Assembly (NCBI GenBank): GCA_964430565.1
Contig: CAYSFD010000034.1
Coordinates: 1 to 53,059, forward strand
Direction: 5' to 3'
Length of the DNA: 53,059 nt
From: VBDM01 sp964430565
GTDB taxonomy: Bacteria > Pseudomonadota > Gammaproteobacteria > Burkholderiales > SG8-39
Positions 21,982 through 30,379 of the stretch are shown in pieces; within the stretch, counting starts at the first letter, position 1; each line of letters begins with the position of its first letter. The notes below the pieces were generated by a model, which did not search any database, was not told the DNA's origin, and saw only the letters and a program-made list of their open reading frames with translations. A program made the translations under genes and the position numbers.

Positions 21982-24900
21982 CTAGGCGATCGTCTGCAAG
22001 CGCCGGGTCTTCAGGAAATTCCCGAGCACCGTTACTGTGTGGCTGACTTGCCCCGCTGCGATCAATTCCTCCGGCGGACCCTGGGCGACGAGCCGCCCGC
22101 CCGCGGCGCCGCCTTCCGGCCCGAGATCGATGAGCCAGTCCGCCTCGGCGATGACATCCAGATTGTGCTCGATGACGACCACGGTGTTTCCGGCGTCCAC
22201 CAGGCGGTGCAGCACGCGAACCAGCCGCTCCACGTCGGCCATGTGCAGCCCGACGGTGGGTTCGTCGAGGATGTAGAGCGTGGAGTAGAGCGTGGGGACA
22301 GACCCCGGTTTTTCTCGCTTGGGGTCTGTCCCCGGTTCAAGGGGAAGAGGTGGGCGACGGGAAAACCGGGGTCTGTCCCCGGTTTTAGACAGCTCGGTGA
22401 CCAGCTTGATTCGCTGCGCCTCGCCGCCCGAAAGCGTTGGGCTTTGCTGACCGAGTGAGAGGTAGCCCAGACCCACGTCCTGCAGCAGCCGCAGCGCGCG
22501 GTGCGTGGCAGGGTGCGCGGAGAAGAATTCGACCGCTTCGTCAACGCTCATCGCGAGCACTTCGCCTGAATTTTTCCCTTTCCAGCGCACCGCGAGCGTC
22601 TCCGAATTGAAGCGCGCGCCGCCGCAGGCTTCGCAGGAAATCTTCACGTCGGGCAGAAAGCTCATCTCGATTCTCTTGATGCCCTGGCCCTCGCAGGCTT
22701 CGCAGCGCCCGCCTTTCACGTTGAAGGAAAAGCGCGATGCGCTCCATCCGCGCATGCGCGCTTCCACGGTGTCGGCGAACAGGCGCCGGATCGCGTCCCA
22801 GAAACCGACGTAGGTCGCGGGACACGAGCGCGGCGTCTTGCCGATCGGGGTCTGGTCGACTTCGAGCACGCGGCCGATGCGCTCCGCGCCGCGGATCGCC
22901 TTGCAGCCCGAAAGCGGAGCGCTTTCCTTTTGCACCAGGCGCTCGAGGTTCGTGTAAAGGATGTCACGCGCGAGCGTGGATTTCCCCGAGCCCGAGACGC
23001 CGGTGATGACCGACAGCCTGGCAAGCGGCACCCGCACATCGATCCCCCTCAAGTTGTGCTGCGTTGCGCCCGAGATATGGAGCGACGCGTGGCCTTTGCC
23101 GACGGACCGGGGCGGGTGCAGCGGGTGCTTGAGCGGATTGGCGAGAAATTTCCCGGTCACCGACTCGCTCTGACGCATCAAGTCCGCGGGCGAGCCTTCG
23201 GCGATCACGCGCCCGCCGAGTTTGCCCGCCCCGGGACCGAGATCGATGACGTGCCCCGCGCGGCGGATTGTGTCTTCGTCGTGCTCGACCACGACCAGGG
23301 TGTTGCCCTTCGCTTCGAGCTTCTCCAGCGTATCGAGCAGAACGGCGTTGTCGCGCGGGTGCAGGCCGATGGTGGGTTCGTCCAGGATGTAGCACACGCC
23401 GCGCAGGTTCGACCCGAGCTGCGACGCGAGCCGGATTCTTTGCGCCTCGCCTCCCGAGAGCGTCGGGGCGGCGCGGTCGAGCGACAGGTAGGACAGCCCG
23501 ACTTCATCGAGAAAACCCAGGCGCGACCCCAGCTCTGCAACGATGTCGCGCGCGATCTCAGCGTCCCGGCCCGCGAGGCGGATGTCGTCGAACACGGCCT
23601 TGAGCGCGGCCACCGGGAGCGCGGTGAGCTCCGAGATCGAGCGGTCCTGCCAATGCACTGCGAGCGCCTCGCGGTTGAGCCGCATGCCGCGGCACGCCGG
23701 GCAGGGCTGGTCGATCTCGAGCCATTCGATCCAGGAATCGAGCACATGGTCCTCGATCCCCGATTTTTCGCGCTCTTCGTCCCAGTCCACGCCCGCGAGC
23801 TTCAGGCCCGTGCCGAAGCACTCGGCGCACCAGCCGTGCTTGGAGTTGAAGGAGAACAGTCGTGGGTCGAGTTCCGCAAAGCTGCGCCCGCAGGAAGAGC
23901 AGGCGCGCTTTGTCGAGAACACGCGCTGGGGAAGATCGAGCTCGACGCGCACGGGTCCGGATTTTTCCACCGCCGCTTTTTCGCGCGCCTCTTCGAGGCG
24001 GTCCAGCCCAAAGAGCACGTGGACCGCGCCCTTTCCGTGACCGAGCGCGAGCGAGAGCGCGCGACGCAGCTCGGCTTCGTTTTCGGACGAGATGCGCAAG
24101 TCCGCAACCGGCAATTCGAGCGTGTGCTCCTGAAAGCGCGACAGCCGCGGCCACTTGTCGGTCGGCAGAAACTCGCCGTCCACGCGCAGGTGCGTATAGC
24201 CCTTGCCGCGCGCCCACTTGGCGAGATCGGTGTAATAGCCCTTGCGGTTGGTAACAAGGGGCGCGAGCAGGCCCACGCGCTGTCCCTTGTACTCGTGCAG
24301 CAGGCGCGCGGCGATCGCATCCTCGCTCTGCGGTTCGATCGGTACTTTGCAGTCCGGACAATGCTGGATGCCGAGCTTGACGTAGAGCAGCCGCAGGAAA
24401 TGGTAGATCTCGGTGAGCGTCGCCACCGTGCTCTTGCGGCCGCCGCGGCTGGTCCTTTGCTCGATCGCGACCGTCGGCGGAATTCCGAAGATCGCGTCCA
24501 CGTCCGGCCGGGCCGCGCCTTGAACGAACTGGCGCGCGTAGGCGTTCAGCGACTCCAGATACCTGCGCTGGCCCTCGGCGAACAGGATGTCGAAGGCGAG
24601 CGTCGATTTGCCCGAGCCGGAGACGCCGGTGACGACGGTGAACCGGTTGCGCGGGATTTCGACGTCGATGTTCTTCAGGTTGTGCTCGCGGGCGTTATGG
24701 ATTCGGATCGAGCCCTCACCCTTACCCTCTCCCGCCTGCGGGAGAGGGTGTGAGCGAAGCGAGCGGGTGAGGGGTGAGCGCAGCGAACGGGTGAGGGGCT
24801 TGCCCAATGCCGCCTCGTATTCGCGCAGCGCGCGTCCGGTGTGCGAGCTCGCGTGTCCGGCCACTTCGGCCGGCGTGCCGAAGCAGACGATCTCGCCGCC

Positions 24901-27819
24901 GGCGTCGCCGCCTTCCGGTCCGAGGTCAATGATCCAGTCGGCGGCGCGAATCACGTCGAGGTTGTGCTCGATCACGACGATCGAGTGGCCGGCGGCGAGC
25001 AATTGCCGAAACGCGTGCAGCAGCTTGGCCACGTCGTCGAAGTGCAGCCCCGTCGTGGGCTCGTCGAAAAGGAACAGCTTGCCCTTTGCGTCGTCATTCC
25101 CGCGAAAGCGGGAATCCAGGGACTTTCGACGACGCTGGGCCGCCGCTTGCGCGGGGGCAACGGATGTCGCTTCGACCAGATGCCCTGCGAGCTTCAGCCG
25201 CTGCGCCTCGCCGCCTGACAGCGTGGGCACGGGCTGGCCGAGCCGCAGGTATTCGAGGCCCACGTCGGCGAGCGGCTTGAGCGCCCGACCCACCTCAGGG
25301 TGTTCGCGAAAGAACGCGAGCCCCTCGGACACGGTCAGCTCAAGCGCGTCGGCGATTGACTTCCCTCCAAATGTCACCTCGAGCACTTCCTCGCGGAAGC
25401 GCTTGCCGCTGCAATCGGGGCAGCGCAGGTAGACGTCGGAGAGAAACTGCATCTCGACGTGCTCGAAGCCGTTGCCGCCGCAGGTCGGGCAGCGGCCCTT
25501 GCCGGAGTTGAAGCTGAAAGTGCCGGCGGTGTACTTGCGCTCCCTCGCGAGCGGCTCTCTAGCGTAGATGTCGCGAATCGCGCCCCAGGCCCCGACGTAG
25601 CTCGCCGGGTTCGATCGCGTCGTCCTTCCGATCGGGGTCTGGTCCACCATGACCGTGTCCTCGATCAGATCGGCGCCGCGCAGCGCGCGAAATTCACCCG
25701 GCGCCTCGGTGGGCTTGCCCTTGGTCTTGCGGAGCGCGGCGTAGAGTACGTCCTGGATCAGCGTCGATTTCCCCGAGCCCGACACGCCGGTGATGCACAC
25801 CAGCCGCTGGAGCGGGATGCCGACATCGATGTTCTTCAGATTGTGCTCGGCGGCTCCGAGGAGCTCGATTGTTCTTGTCGTTCCCGCGAACGCGGGAACC
25901 CAGCGTCGTTCAACGTCGCTGGACCCCCGCTTGCGCGGGGGCGACGGATCCTGAGCGTCCGCGCGTTTCCTGCCGGAGAGATATTCCGCTGTCAGCGTCT
26001 TCGCCGCCTTCAGCTCGTCAGGCGAACCGAAGAACACGATCTCGCCGCCGCGCTCTCCCGGACCCGGACCCATGTCCATGATGCGGTCGGCCTGCAGCAT
26101 GATCTGCGGATCGTGCTCGACCACGACGAGCGAGTTGCCGGCGTCGCGCAGGCGCTGCATCACGCCGATCACTCGCCCCATGTCGCGCGGGTGCAGGCCG
26201 ATCGAGGGCTCATCCAGTACGAACAGCGTATTGACGAGCGAGGTGCCGAGCGCGGTGGTGAGATTGATCCTCTGCACCTCGCCTCCGGAGAGCGTGCGCG
26301 ACTGGCGATCGAGCGTGAGGTAGCCCAGGCCCACTTCCCCGAGGTAACGCAGCCGCGCGCGGATCTCGGTGAGAAGCAGGTCGGTCGCTTCGTCGAGCGG
26401 CGCCGGAAGATGCAACTTCTCGAAGAAGTCGCGCATGCGCTCGGCGGGCAGCAGCACGAGGTCGTGCAGCGTGAGGCCGGGAAGCTCGCGCAGGCGCTCC
26501 TCGCCGAATGTCGCCCCATGCGGCATGAATCGCCGCGCGGAATCGAGCGCGCGGTCCGCGTCTTCTTTGGTCCCTACCCGCCACAGGAGCGCGTCGGATT
26601 TCAGCCGCGCGCCGCCGCAGACCGAGCAGGGCGTGTAGGCGCGGTAGCGCGATAGCAGCACGCGCACGTGCATCTTGTAGGCCTTGGTCTCGAGCCAGCG
26701 GAAAAACCGCGCCACGCCGTACCAGGTGCCCGGCCAGGATTTTCTCCAGTTCACCCATTCCGGCTCGCCCTCGAGCACCCATTCGCGCTGCTTCGCGGAA
26801 AGATCGCGGAACGCCACATCGAGCGGTACGCCGCGCTTCTTCGCGTATTTTTCGATATCTTCCTGGCAATCGTGAAAGCTCGGCGACTGCCACGGCCGGA
26901 CCGCGCCCTCGCGCAGCGTCTTCGCTTCGTCGGGGACGATGAGACCGTAATCGATGCCGATCACGCGCCCGAAGCCGCGGCAAGTCTCGCAGGCGCCGAG
27001 CGGCGAGTTGAACGAGAACAGGGCGGGCGTTGGGTCCGAATAGTGGATGTCGCAGTCGGGGCAGTGCAGGTCCGATGAAAAGCGCCACGGTGCCAGCGCC
27101 TTGCCGTCGGCATCGAGCGGATGGACGTTCACCTTCCCCTGCCCGATCCTGAGCGCCGATTCGACCGCTTCGATCAAGCGTGTCTTCTCCGCCGGGGAGA
27201 ACCGTAGTCTGTCCTGCACCACTTCCAGAACGTTGCCGCTTCGCGCGTGGATACGGTCGTAGCCCTGCGCCTTCAGCAGCGCTTGAACTTCCTCTTCCTT
27301 GAAGTTCTTCGGCACGGTCACCGGGAAGGTCAGCACCAGACGCGGGTCGCCCGCCGGGGCGGACGAAGACGCAGCCCGTGCGGCGAGCTGTTCGTATACA
27401 GAGCCCGGCGTGTCGCGCTGAACCGGCCGGGCGCAGCCGCGGCAGAAGAGCTGGCCCGCGCGCGCAAAAAGCAGCTTCAGGTGGTCGTTCAGCTCGGTCA
27501 TCGTGCCGACGGTCGAGCGCGAGGTGCGCACGGGATTGGTCTGGTCGATGGCGATCGCGGGCGGGATACCCTCGATGGCGTCCACCTGCGGCTTGTCCAT
27601 CCGGTCGAGGAACTGCCGCGCGTAAGGGCTGAAGGTCTCGACGTAGCGCCGCTGTCCCTCGGCGTAAAGGGTATCGAACACCAGCGAAGACTTCCCCGAG
27701 CCCGACACGCCGGTCACGACGACGAGCTCGTTCAGGGGCAGTTCGAGCGAGAGATTCTTGAGATTGTTCTGACGCGCGCCGCGGATGACGATCGCGGCGG
27801 CGGAACGGCGTTGCAGCAT
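21982..27819 (-). CDS. uvrA: double-length excinuclease subunit A (tandem UvrA)
   Basis: A 1945-residue protein that is two complete UvrA units in one chain. Each half has two ABC ATPase sites and zinc-finger Cys pairs. Walker A motifs (Gly-Val-Ser-Gly-Ser-Gly-Lys-Ser) are at about 37-44, 678-685 and 1065-1072, with a fourth in the last third. Signature Leu-Ser-Gly-Gly-Glu motifs occur four times. Both halves have the Cys-x-x-Cys fingers flanking the DNA-binding insertion. Normal UvrA is about 940 residues and acts as a dimer in nucleotide excision repair, so this looks like a covalent dimer; similar long UvrA paralogues are known to me from Betaproteobacteria. Four in-frame palindromic repeats are embedded (residues about 624-649, 885-911, 1008-1037, 1813-1846). 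No ribosome site is obvious at the start. Confidence 0.93.
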   Translation of the reverse strand: MLQRRSAAAIVIRGARQNNLKNLSLELPLNELVVVTGVSGSGKSSLVFDTLYAEGQRRYVETFSPYARQFLDRMDKPQVDAIEGIPPAIAIDQTNPVRTSRSTVGTMTELNDHLKLLFARAGQLFCRGCARPVQRDTPGSVYEQLAARAASSSAPAGDPRLVLTFPVTVPKNFKEEEVQALLKAQGYDRIHARSGNVLEVVQDRLRFSPAEKTRLIEAVESALRIGQGKVNVHPLDADGKALAPWRFSSDLHCPDCDIHYSDPTPALFSFNSPLGACETCRGFGRVIGIDYGLIVPDEAKTLREGAVRPWQSPSFHDCQEDIEKYAKKRGVPLDVAFRDLSAKQREWVLEGEPEWVNWRKSWPGTWYGVARFFRWLETKAYKMHVRVLLSRYRAYTPCSVCGGARLKSDALLWRVGTKEDADRALDSARRFMPHGATFGEERLRELPGLTLHDLVLLPAERMRDFFEKLHLPAPLDEATDLLLTEIRARLRYLGEVGLGYLTLDRQSRTLSGGEVQRINLTTALGTSLVNTLFVLDEPSIGLHPRDMGRVIGVMQRLRDAGNSLVVVEHDPQIMLQADRIMDMGPGPGERGGEIVFFGSPDELKAAKTLTAEYLSGRKRADAQDPSPPRKRGSSDVERRWVPAFAGTTRTIELLGAAEHNLKNIDVGIPLQRLVCITGVSGSGKSTLIQDVLYAALRKTKGKPTEAPGEFRALRGADLIEDTVMVDQTPIGRTTRSNPASYVGAWGAIRDIYAREPLARERKYTAGTFSFNSGKGRCPTCGGNGFEHVEMQFLSDVYLRCPDCSGKRFREEVLEVTFGGKSIADALELTVSEGLAFFREHPEVGRALKPLADVGLEYLRLGQPVPTLSGGEAQRLKLAGHLVEATSVAPAQAAAQRRRKSLDSRFRGNDDAKGKLFLFDEPTTGLHFDDVAKLLHAFRQLLAAGHSIVVIEHNLDVIRAADWIIDLGPEGGDAGGEIVCFGTPAEVAGHASSHTGRALREYEAALGKPLTRSLRSPLTRSLRSHPLPQAGEGKGEGSIRIHNAREHNLKNIDVEIPRNRFTVVTGVSGSGKSTLAFDILFAEGQRRYLESLNAYARQFVQGAARPDVDAIFGIPPTVAIEQRTSRGGRKSTVATLTEIYHFLRLLYVKLGIQHCPDCKVPIEPQSEDAIAARLLHEYKGQRVGLLAPLVTNRKGYYTDLAKWARGKGYTHLRVDGEFLPTDKWPRLSRFQEHTLELPVADLRISSENEAELRRALSLALGHGKGAVHVLFGLDRLEEAREKAAVEKSGPVRVELDLPQRVFSTKRACSSCGRSFAELDPRLFSFNSKHGWCAECFGTGLKLAGVDWDEEREKSGIEDHVLDSWIEWLEIDQPCPACRGMRLNREALAVHWQDRSISELTALPVAALKAVFDDIRLAGRDAEIARDIVAELGSRLGFLDEVGLSYLSLDRAAPTLSGGEAQRIRLASQLGSNLRGVCYILDEPTIGLHPRDNAVLLDTLEKLEAKGNTLVVVEHDEDTIRRAGHVIDLGPGAGKLGGRVIAEGSPADLMRQSESVTGKFLANPLKHPLHPPRSVGKGHASLHISGATQHNLRGIDVRVPLARLSVITGVSGSGKSTLARDILYTNLERLVQKESAPLSGCKAIRGAERIGRVLEVDQTPIGKTPRSCPATYVGFWDAIRRLFADTVEARMRGWSASRFSFNVKGGRCEACEGQGIKRIEMSFLPDVKISCEACGGARFNSETLAVRWKGKNSGEVLAMSVDEAVEFFSAHPATHRALRLLQDVGLGYLSLGQQSPTLSGGEAQRIKLVTELSKTGDRPRFSRRPPLPLEPGTDPKREKPGSVPTLYSTLYILDEPTVGLHMADVERLVRVLHRLVDAGNTVVVIEHNLDVIAEADWLIDLGPEGGAAGGRLVAQGPPEELIAAGQVSHTVTVLGNFLKTRRLQTIA
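22282..22383 (-). repeat. in-frame repeat insertion A in uvrA
   Basis: A 102-bp block (34 codons) interrupts the second half of UvrA between Thr-Glu-Leu-Ser-Lys and Thr-Leu-Tyr-Ile-Leu-Asp-Glu, just before a Walker B strand. It holds the 13-mer GGGGACAGACCCC once (22294-22306) and its reverse complement twice (22321-22333, 22368-22380). An 11-base direct repeat, GTAGAGCGTGG, flanks the left edge (22273-22283, 22285-22295). The reading frame is kept and no stop is created. Confidence 0.85.
24709..24798 (-). repeat. in-frame repeat insertion B in the UvrA inter-half linker
   Basis: A 90-bp block (30 codons) lies between the two UvrA units. It contains a perfect 10-bp inverted repeat CCCTCTCCCG/CGGGAGAGGG (24725-24734, 24739-24748) with a CCTG loop. 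A 24-bp tandem duplication follows, giving two copies of Pro-Leu-Thr-Arg-Ser-Leu-Arg-Ser. The sequence resembles a common proteobacterial intergenic palindrome (CCCTCACCC...CTCTCCC type). Confidence 0.8.
25087..25167 (-). repeat. in-frame repeat insertion C in uvrA
   Basis: An 81-bp block (27 codons) sits between Gly-His-Leu-Val-Glu-Ala and Lys-Gly-Lys-Leu-Phe-Leu-Phe-Asp-Glu in the first UvrA unit. Its core is the inverted repeat ATTCCCGC/GCGGGAAT (25096-25103, 25108-25115) with a GAAA loop. A 27-base segment (25093-25119) is identical, in reverse complement, to the intergenic copy at 51426-51452. Translation gives the familiar Asp-Ser-Arg-Phe-Arg-Gly-Asn-Asp peptide. Confidence 0.85.
25873..25950 (-). 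repeat. in-frame repeat insertion D in uvrA
   Basis: A block of about 78 bp (26 codons) lies between Ser-Gly-Arg-Lys-Arg and the Ile-Glu-Leu-Leu-Gly-Ala strand that opens the second ATPase of the first UvrA unit. It contains GTTCCCGC/GCGGGAAC (25880-25887, 25892-25899) and CCCCCGC/GCGGGGG (25924-25930, 25935-25941). It belongs to the same broad family as insertion C. The exact edges are less certain because the natural linker here is variable. Confidence 0.75.
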
Positions 27820-27886
27820 GCCGCTATTTTACTTTGACCCGTCGAGCTCCTTTACTTAAAGCAACTCCTTCGCCGATTCGGGCCGG

Positions 27887-28969
27887 CTACAACTTCCCGG
27901 CCGCGGCCTCGCCATCCTCGATACGCGCTGTTTCGATCCCGGGGTGCTCCCCGCCGGCAACGGCGCCGATTCGAGCGCGCTCGCCCTTCATTCTAATCGC
28001 CGCGAGTACTTTCTCGGCGGTCGCGGGCAGAGAGGAGATGCGCACGCCGACCGCGTTGTGGATGGCGTTGAGGATCGCCGCGGCGGTGGGCACCGAAGTC
28101 GGCTCGCCCACGCCCTTGGCGCCGAACGGCCCGGTCGGGTCGTAGCTCGGCACGATGTCCACCTCGATTTGGGGCATGTCGAGGCTGGTCGGCATGATGT
28201 AGTTCGTGAGGTTTGCATTCACGTGCCGGCCGGCCGCGTCGAACAGCATCTCCTCCTGCAGAGCGAAGCCGATGCCCATCGCGATGCCGCCCTCGACCTG
28301 GCCCTCGACCAGCATCGGGTTGATGGCGGTGCCGCAATCATGCGCCGCCACGATGCGAATGACCTCCACCTCCCCGGTCTCGTCGTCGACGTCCACCTCG
28401 GCGATCTGGGTGGCGTAGACGTAGGTGTTGAACGGCTTGCCCTGCCCGGTCTTCGGGTCCATGGGCACGGTCGGCGGATTCCACGTCGCGCTCCCGATCG
28501 GCGGCTGCCCCTTGACGACCTGCGCGTGGTACGCCACTTCGCCGATACCGAGATTGCGCTGCGGGAAGTTCTTCACCTGGATCTTGCGGTCGCGCGCCTC
28601 GAGCTGCTCGGGCCTGACGCCGAGCATCGACGCCGCCGCCTCGAACAGCACCGCCTTCGCCTTTTCGGCCGCCAGCCGCACCGCGTTTCCGGTGACGTAA
28701 GTGGTGCGGCTCGCGATCGCGCCCGTGTCCATGGGCATCGCATCGGTATCGCCCGAGACCACGTGCACGTCGTCCGCGGCGATGCCGAGCTCTTCCGCCG
28801 CGATCTGGCCGAGCACGGTGAGCGAGCCTTGCCCGGTTTCCACCGTGCCCGTGAGCAGCGTCGCGGTGCCGTCCTCGTTCACCTTCACCACCGCCGCGCT
28901 CGGGTTGGCGGCGACCGTGAATCCGATCGGGTACCACATGCAGGCGATGCCGCGTCCGCGCCGTTTCAT
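27887..28969 (-). CDS. molybdenum hydroxylase large subunit, C-terminal part (split gene)
   Basis: This 360-residue protein is the C-terminal half (second Mo-cofactor-binding domain) of a xanthine dehydrogenase/aldehyde oxidase-type large subunit. It begins Met-Lys-Arg-Arg-Gly-Arg-Gly-Ile-Ala, normally an internal sequence. Family landmarks are Gly-Thr-Val-Glu-Thr-Gly-Gln-Gly, Ser-Gly-Asp-Thr-Asp, His-Asp-Cys-Gly-Thr-Ala-Ile-Asn-Pro and Gly-Ala-Lys-Gly-Val-Gly-Glu-Pro, the last holding the catalytic Glu. Its ATG overlaps the stop of the preceding gene by four bases (ATGA), so the two halves can be coupled in translation. A single-base frameshift is the alternative explanation. Together the two parts equal the normal 750-800-residue subunit. 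Confidence 0.85.
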   Translation of the reverse strand: MKRRGRGIACMWYPIGFTVAANPSAAVVKVNEDGTATLLTGTVETGQGSLTVLGQIAAEELGIAADDVHVVSGDTDAMPMDTGAIASRTTYVTGNAVRLAAEKAKAVLFEAAASMLGVRPEQLEARDRKIQVKNFPQRNLGIGEVAYHAQVVKGQPPIGSATWNPPTVPMDPKTGQGKPFNTYVYATQIAEVDVDDETGEVEVIRIVAAHDCGTAINPMLVEGQVEGGIAMGIGFALQEEMLFDAAGRHVNANLTNYIMPTSLDMPQIEVDIVPSYDPTGPFGAKGVGEPTSVPTAAAILNAIHNAVGVRISSLPATAEKVLAAIRMKGERARIGAVAGGEHPGIETARIEDGEAAAGKL

Positions 28970-30360
28970 GACCGCTCCTCCCGCCAGCCGAAGCGCTCTG
29001 CCGCCTTGAGCAGCGACTCCTTCACCACGACGCTGTGCAGGACCTGGCCGGTGGGGCTCGCCGAGCCTTCCCCGAACGCATTGAGCAGCCGTATTTCGAG
29101 CGGATCGATCTTGAGCGCCGCGGCGATGTCGTCCATGTGCGATTCATACGCGAAGCACACCTGCGGCGCGCCGAATCCGCGCATCGCGCCGGTCATGGTC
29201 TTGTTGGTATAGACGACATAGGCCTCCACCTGCAGGTGATCGATGTTGTAGGGGCCGGTCGAGAGGATCGCCGCCTTGCCGAGCGTCGTCTCGCTCCACG
29301 AGCAGTACGCGCCGCCGTCGAGCACTAGCCGCACCTTGCGCGCGAGGATCTTGCCCTCCTTGGTCACGCCGGTCTTGTAGTCCATGATGATCGGGTGGCG
29401 CGTCGTCGTGGAGGTGAATTCCTCTGCGCGCGTGTAGACGCCCTTCACCGGCCGGCCGGTCTTCTTCGACAGCAGCGCGAGCACCGGTTCCTGCGTGATC
29501 TCGTTCTTGCCGCCGAAGTTGCCCCCGACGATGGTGGCGATTATGCGCACACGGTTCATCGGCAGCTTCAGCGTGTGCGCGACATCGGCGCGCGCGAGCG
29601 TGATCCGCCCGAGCGTCGACCAGAGGGTGACGCGCCCGTTGGGGTCCCACTCGGCGATCGCCGCATGCGGCTCGAGCGAGACGTGCTCCACCATCTGGGT
29701 GCTGAAGTGGCCCTCGAACACGCGGTCCGAGGCGGCGAGGGCCGCCTCGACGTCGCCCTTCAGGATCACCTTGGTCGCGTAGATGTTGCCGAGCGGCGCG
29801 TGCACCTGCGGCGAGTCCTCCTTGAGCGCTTCGAGCGGGTCGAGGACCGCGGGCAGCGGCTCGTATTCCACCACGATTCTCGCGAGCGCCTCGACTGCGA
29901 TTTGCTCGGTCAGGGCCGCGACCGCCGCGACCCCGTCGCCCGCGTGGAACACGCGCTCGTGCGCGAGCACCGGCTGGTCCTGGAGCGACGGGCCGAAGGA
30001 GTTGACCGGGACCTCGGCCCCCGTCAGCACCGCCATCACGCCCGGCATCGCCTCCGCCGCGCTGGTGTCGATGCGCACGATGCGCGCCGAGGCGATGCCC
30101 GCGCGCTTGATCTTCGCGTGCAGCATGCCGGGGAAAGCGAGGTCATCTATGTACTTGGTCTGCCCGAGCCCGTGCAAGCGAGCGTCCACCCGCGTCGCGC
30201 GCTGGCCGACGGCGGGCGTCTGCTGGCGCACCTCTGGGACAAGCGTCTCGATGGGATACGCCGCGGGCGGCACCACCGCCGGCAGGCGAAGTGTCTCGAC
30301 GCCCACCTGCGGCGCGACAACAGTCTTTTCCCGCTCCTGGACCTTCTGTCTTGTCGCCAT
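28966..30360 (-). CDS. molybdenum hydroxylase large subunit, N-terminal part (split gene)
   Basis: A 464-residue protein equal to the N-terminal part of an aldehyde oxidase/xanthine dehydrogenase large subunit. The a/b hammerhead domain starts near Ala-Arg-Leu-His-Gly-Leu-Gly-Gln-Thr-Lys-Tyr (about 66-76), then Phe-Pro-Gly-Met-Leu-His-Ala-Lys. The first Mo-cofactor domain has Val-Glu-His-Val-Ser-Leu-Glu-Pro-His, Gly-Gly-Asn-Phe-Gly-Gly-Lys and Arg-Gly-Phe-Gly-Ala-Pro-Gln. It ends Phe-Gly-Trp-Arg-Glu-Glu-Arg-Ser, where an intact homologue would continue. The start at Met-Ala-Thr-Arg-Gln follows a purine-rich GGAGGCGG site; a long Thr/Pro/Val-rich leader of about 60 residues precedes the hammerhead. 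The substrate is an N-heterocycle, aldehyde or aromatic acyl-CoA, not decidable here. Confidence 0.86.
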   Translation of the reverse strand: MATRQKVQEREKTVVAPQVGVETLRLPAVVPPAAYPIETLVPEVRQQTPAVGQRATRVDARLHGLGQTKYIDDLAFPGMLHAKIKRAGIASARIVRIDTSAAEAMPGVMAVLTGAEVPVNSFGPSLQDQPVLAHERVFHAGDGVAAVAALTEQIAVEALARIVVEYEPLPAVLDPLEALKEDSPQVHAPLGNIYATKVILKGDVEAALAASDRVFEGHFSTQMVEHVSLEPHAAIAEWDPNGRVTLWSTLGRITLARADVAHTLKLPMNRVRIIATIVGGNFGGKNEITQEPVLALLSKKTGRPVKGVYTRAEEFTSTTTRHPIIMDYKTGVTKEGKILARKVRLVLDGGAYCSWSETTLGKAAILSTGPYNIDHLQVEAYVVYTNKTMTGAMRGFGAPQVCFAYESHMDDIAAALKIDPLEIRLLNAFGEGSASPTGQVLHSVVVKESLLKAAERFGWREERS

Positions 30361-30379
30361 GCCGCCTCCTCTAGCGCCG

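Noticed and set aside
22294..22380. Clustered repeats as a possible CRISPR array
   Set aside because: Only three 13-mers in mixed orientation with irregular spacing, inside a coding frame; there are no cas genes.
21982..27819. Double UvrA as an assembly duplication
   Set aside because: The two halves differ throughout in sequence, each has complete motifs, and the linker is unique, which an assembly duplication would not give.
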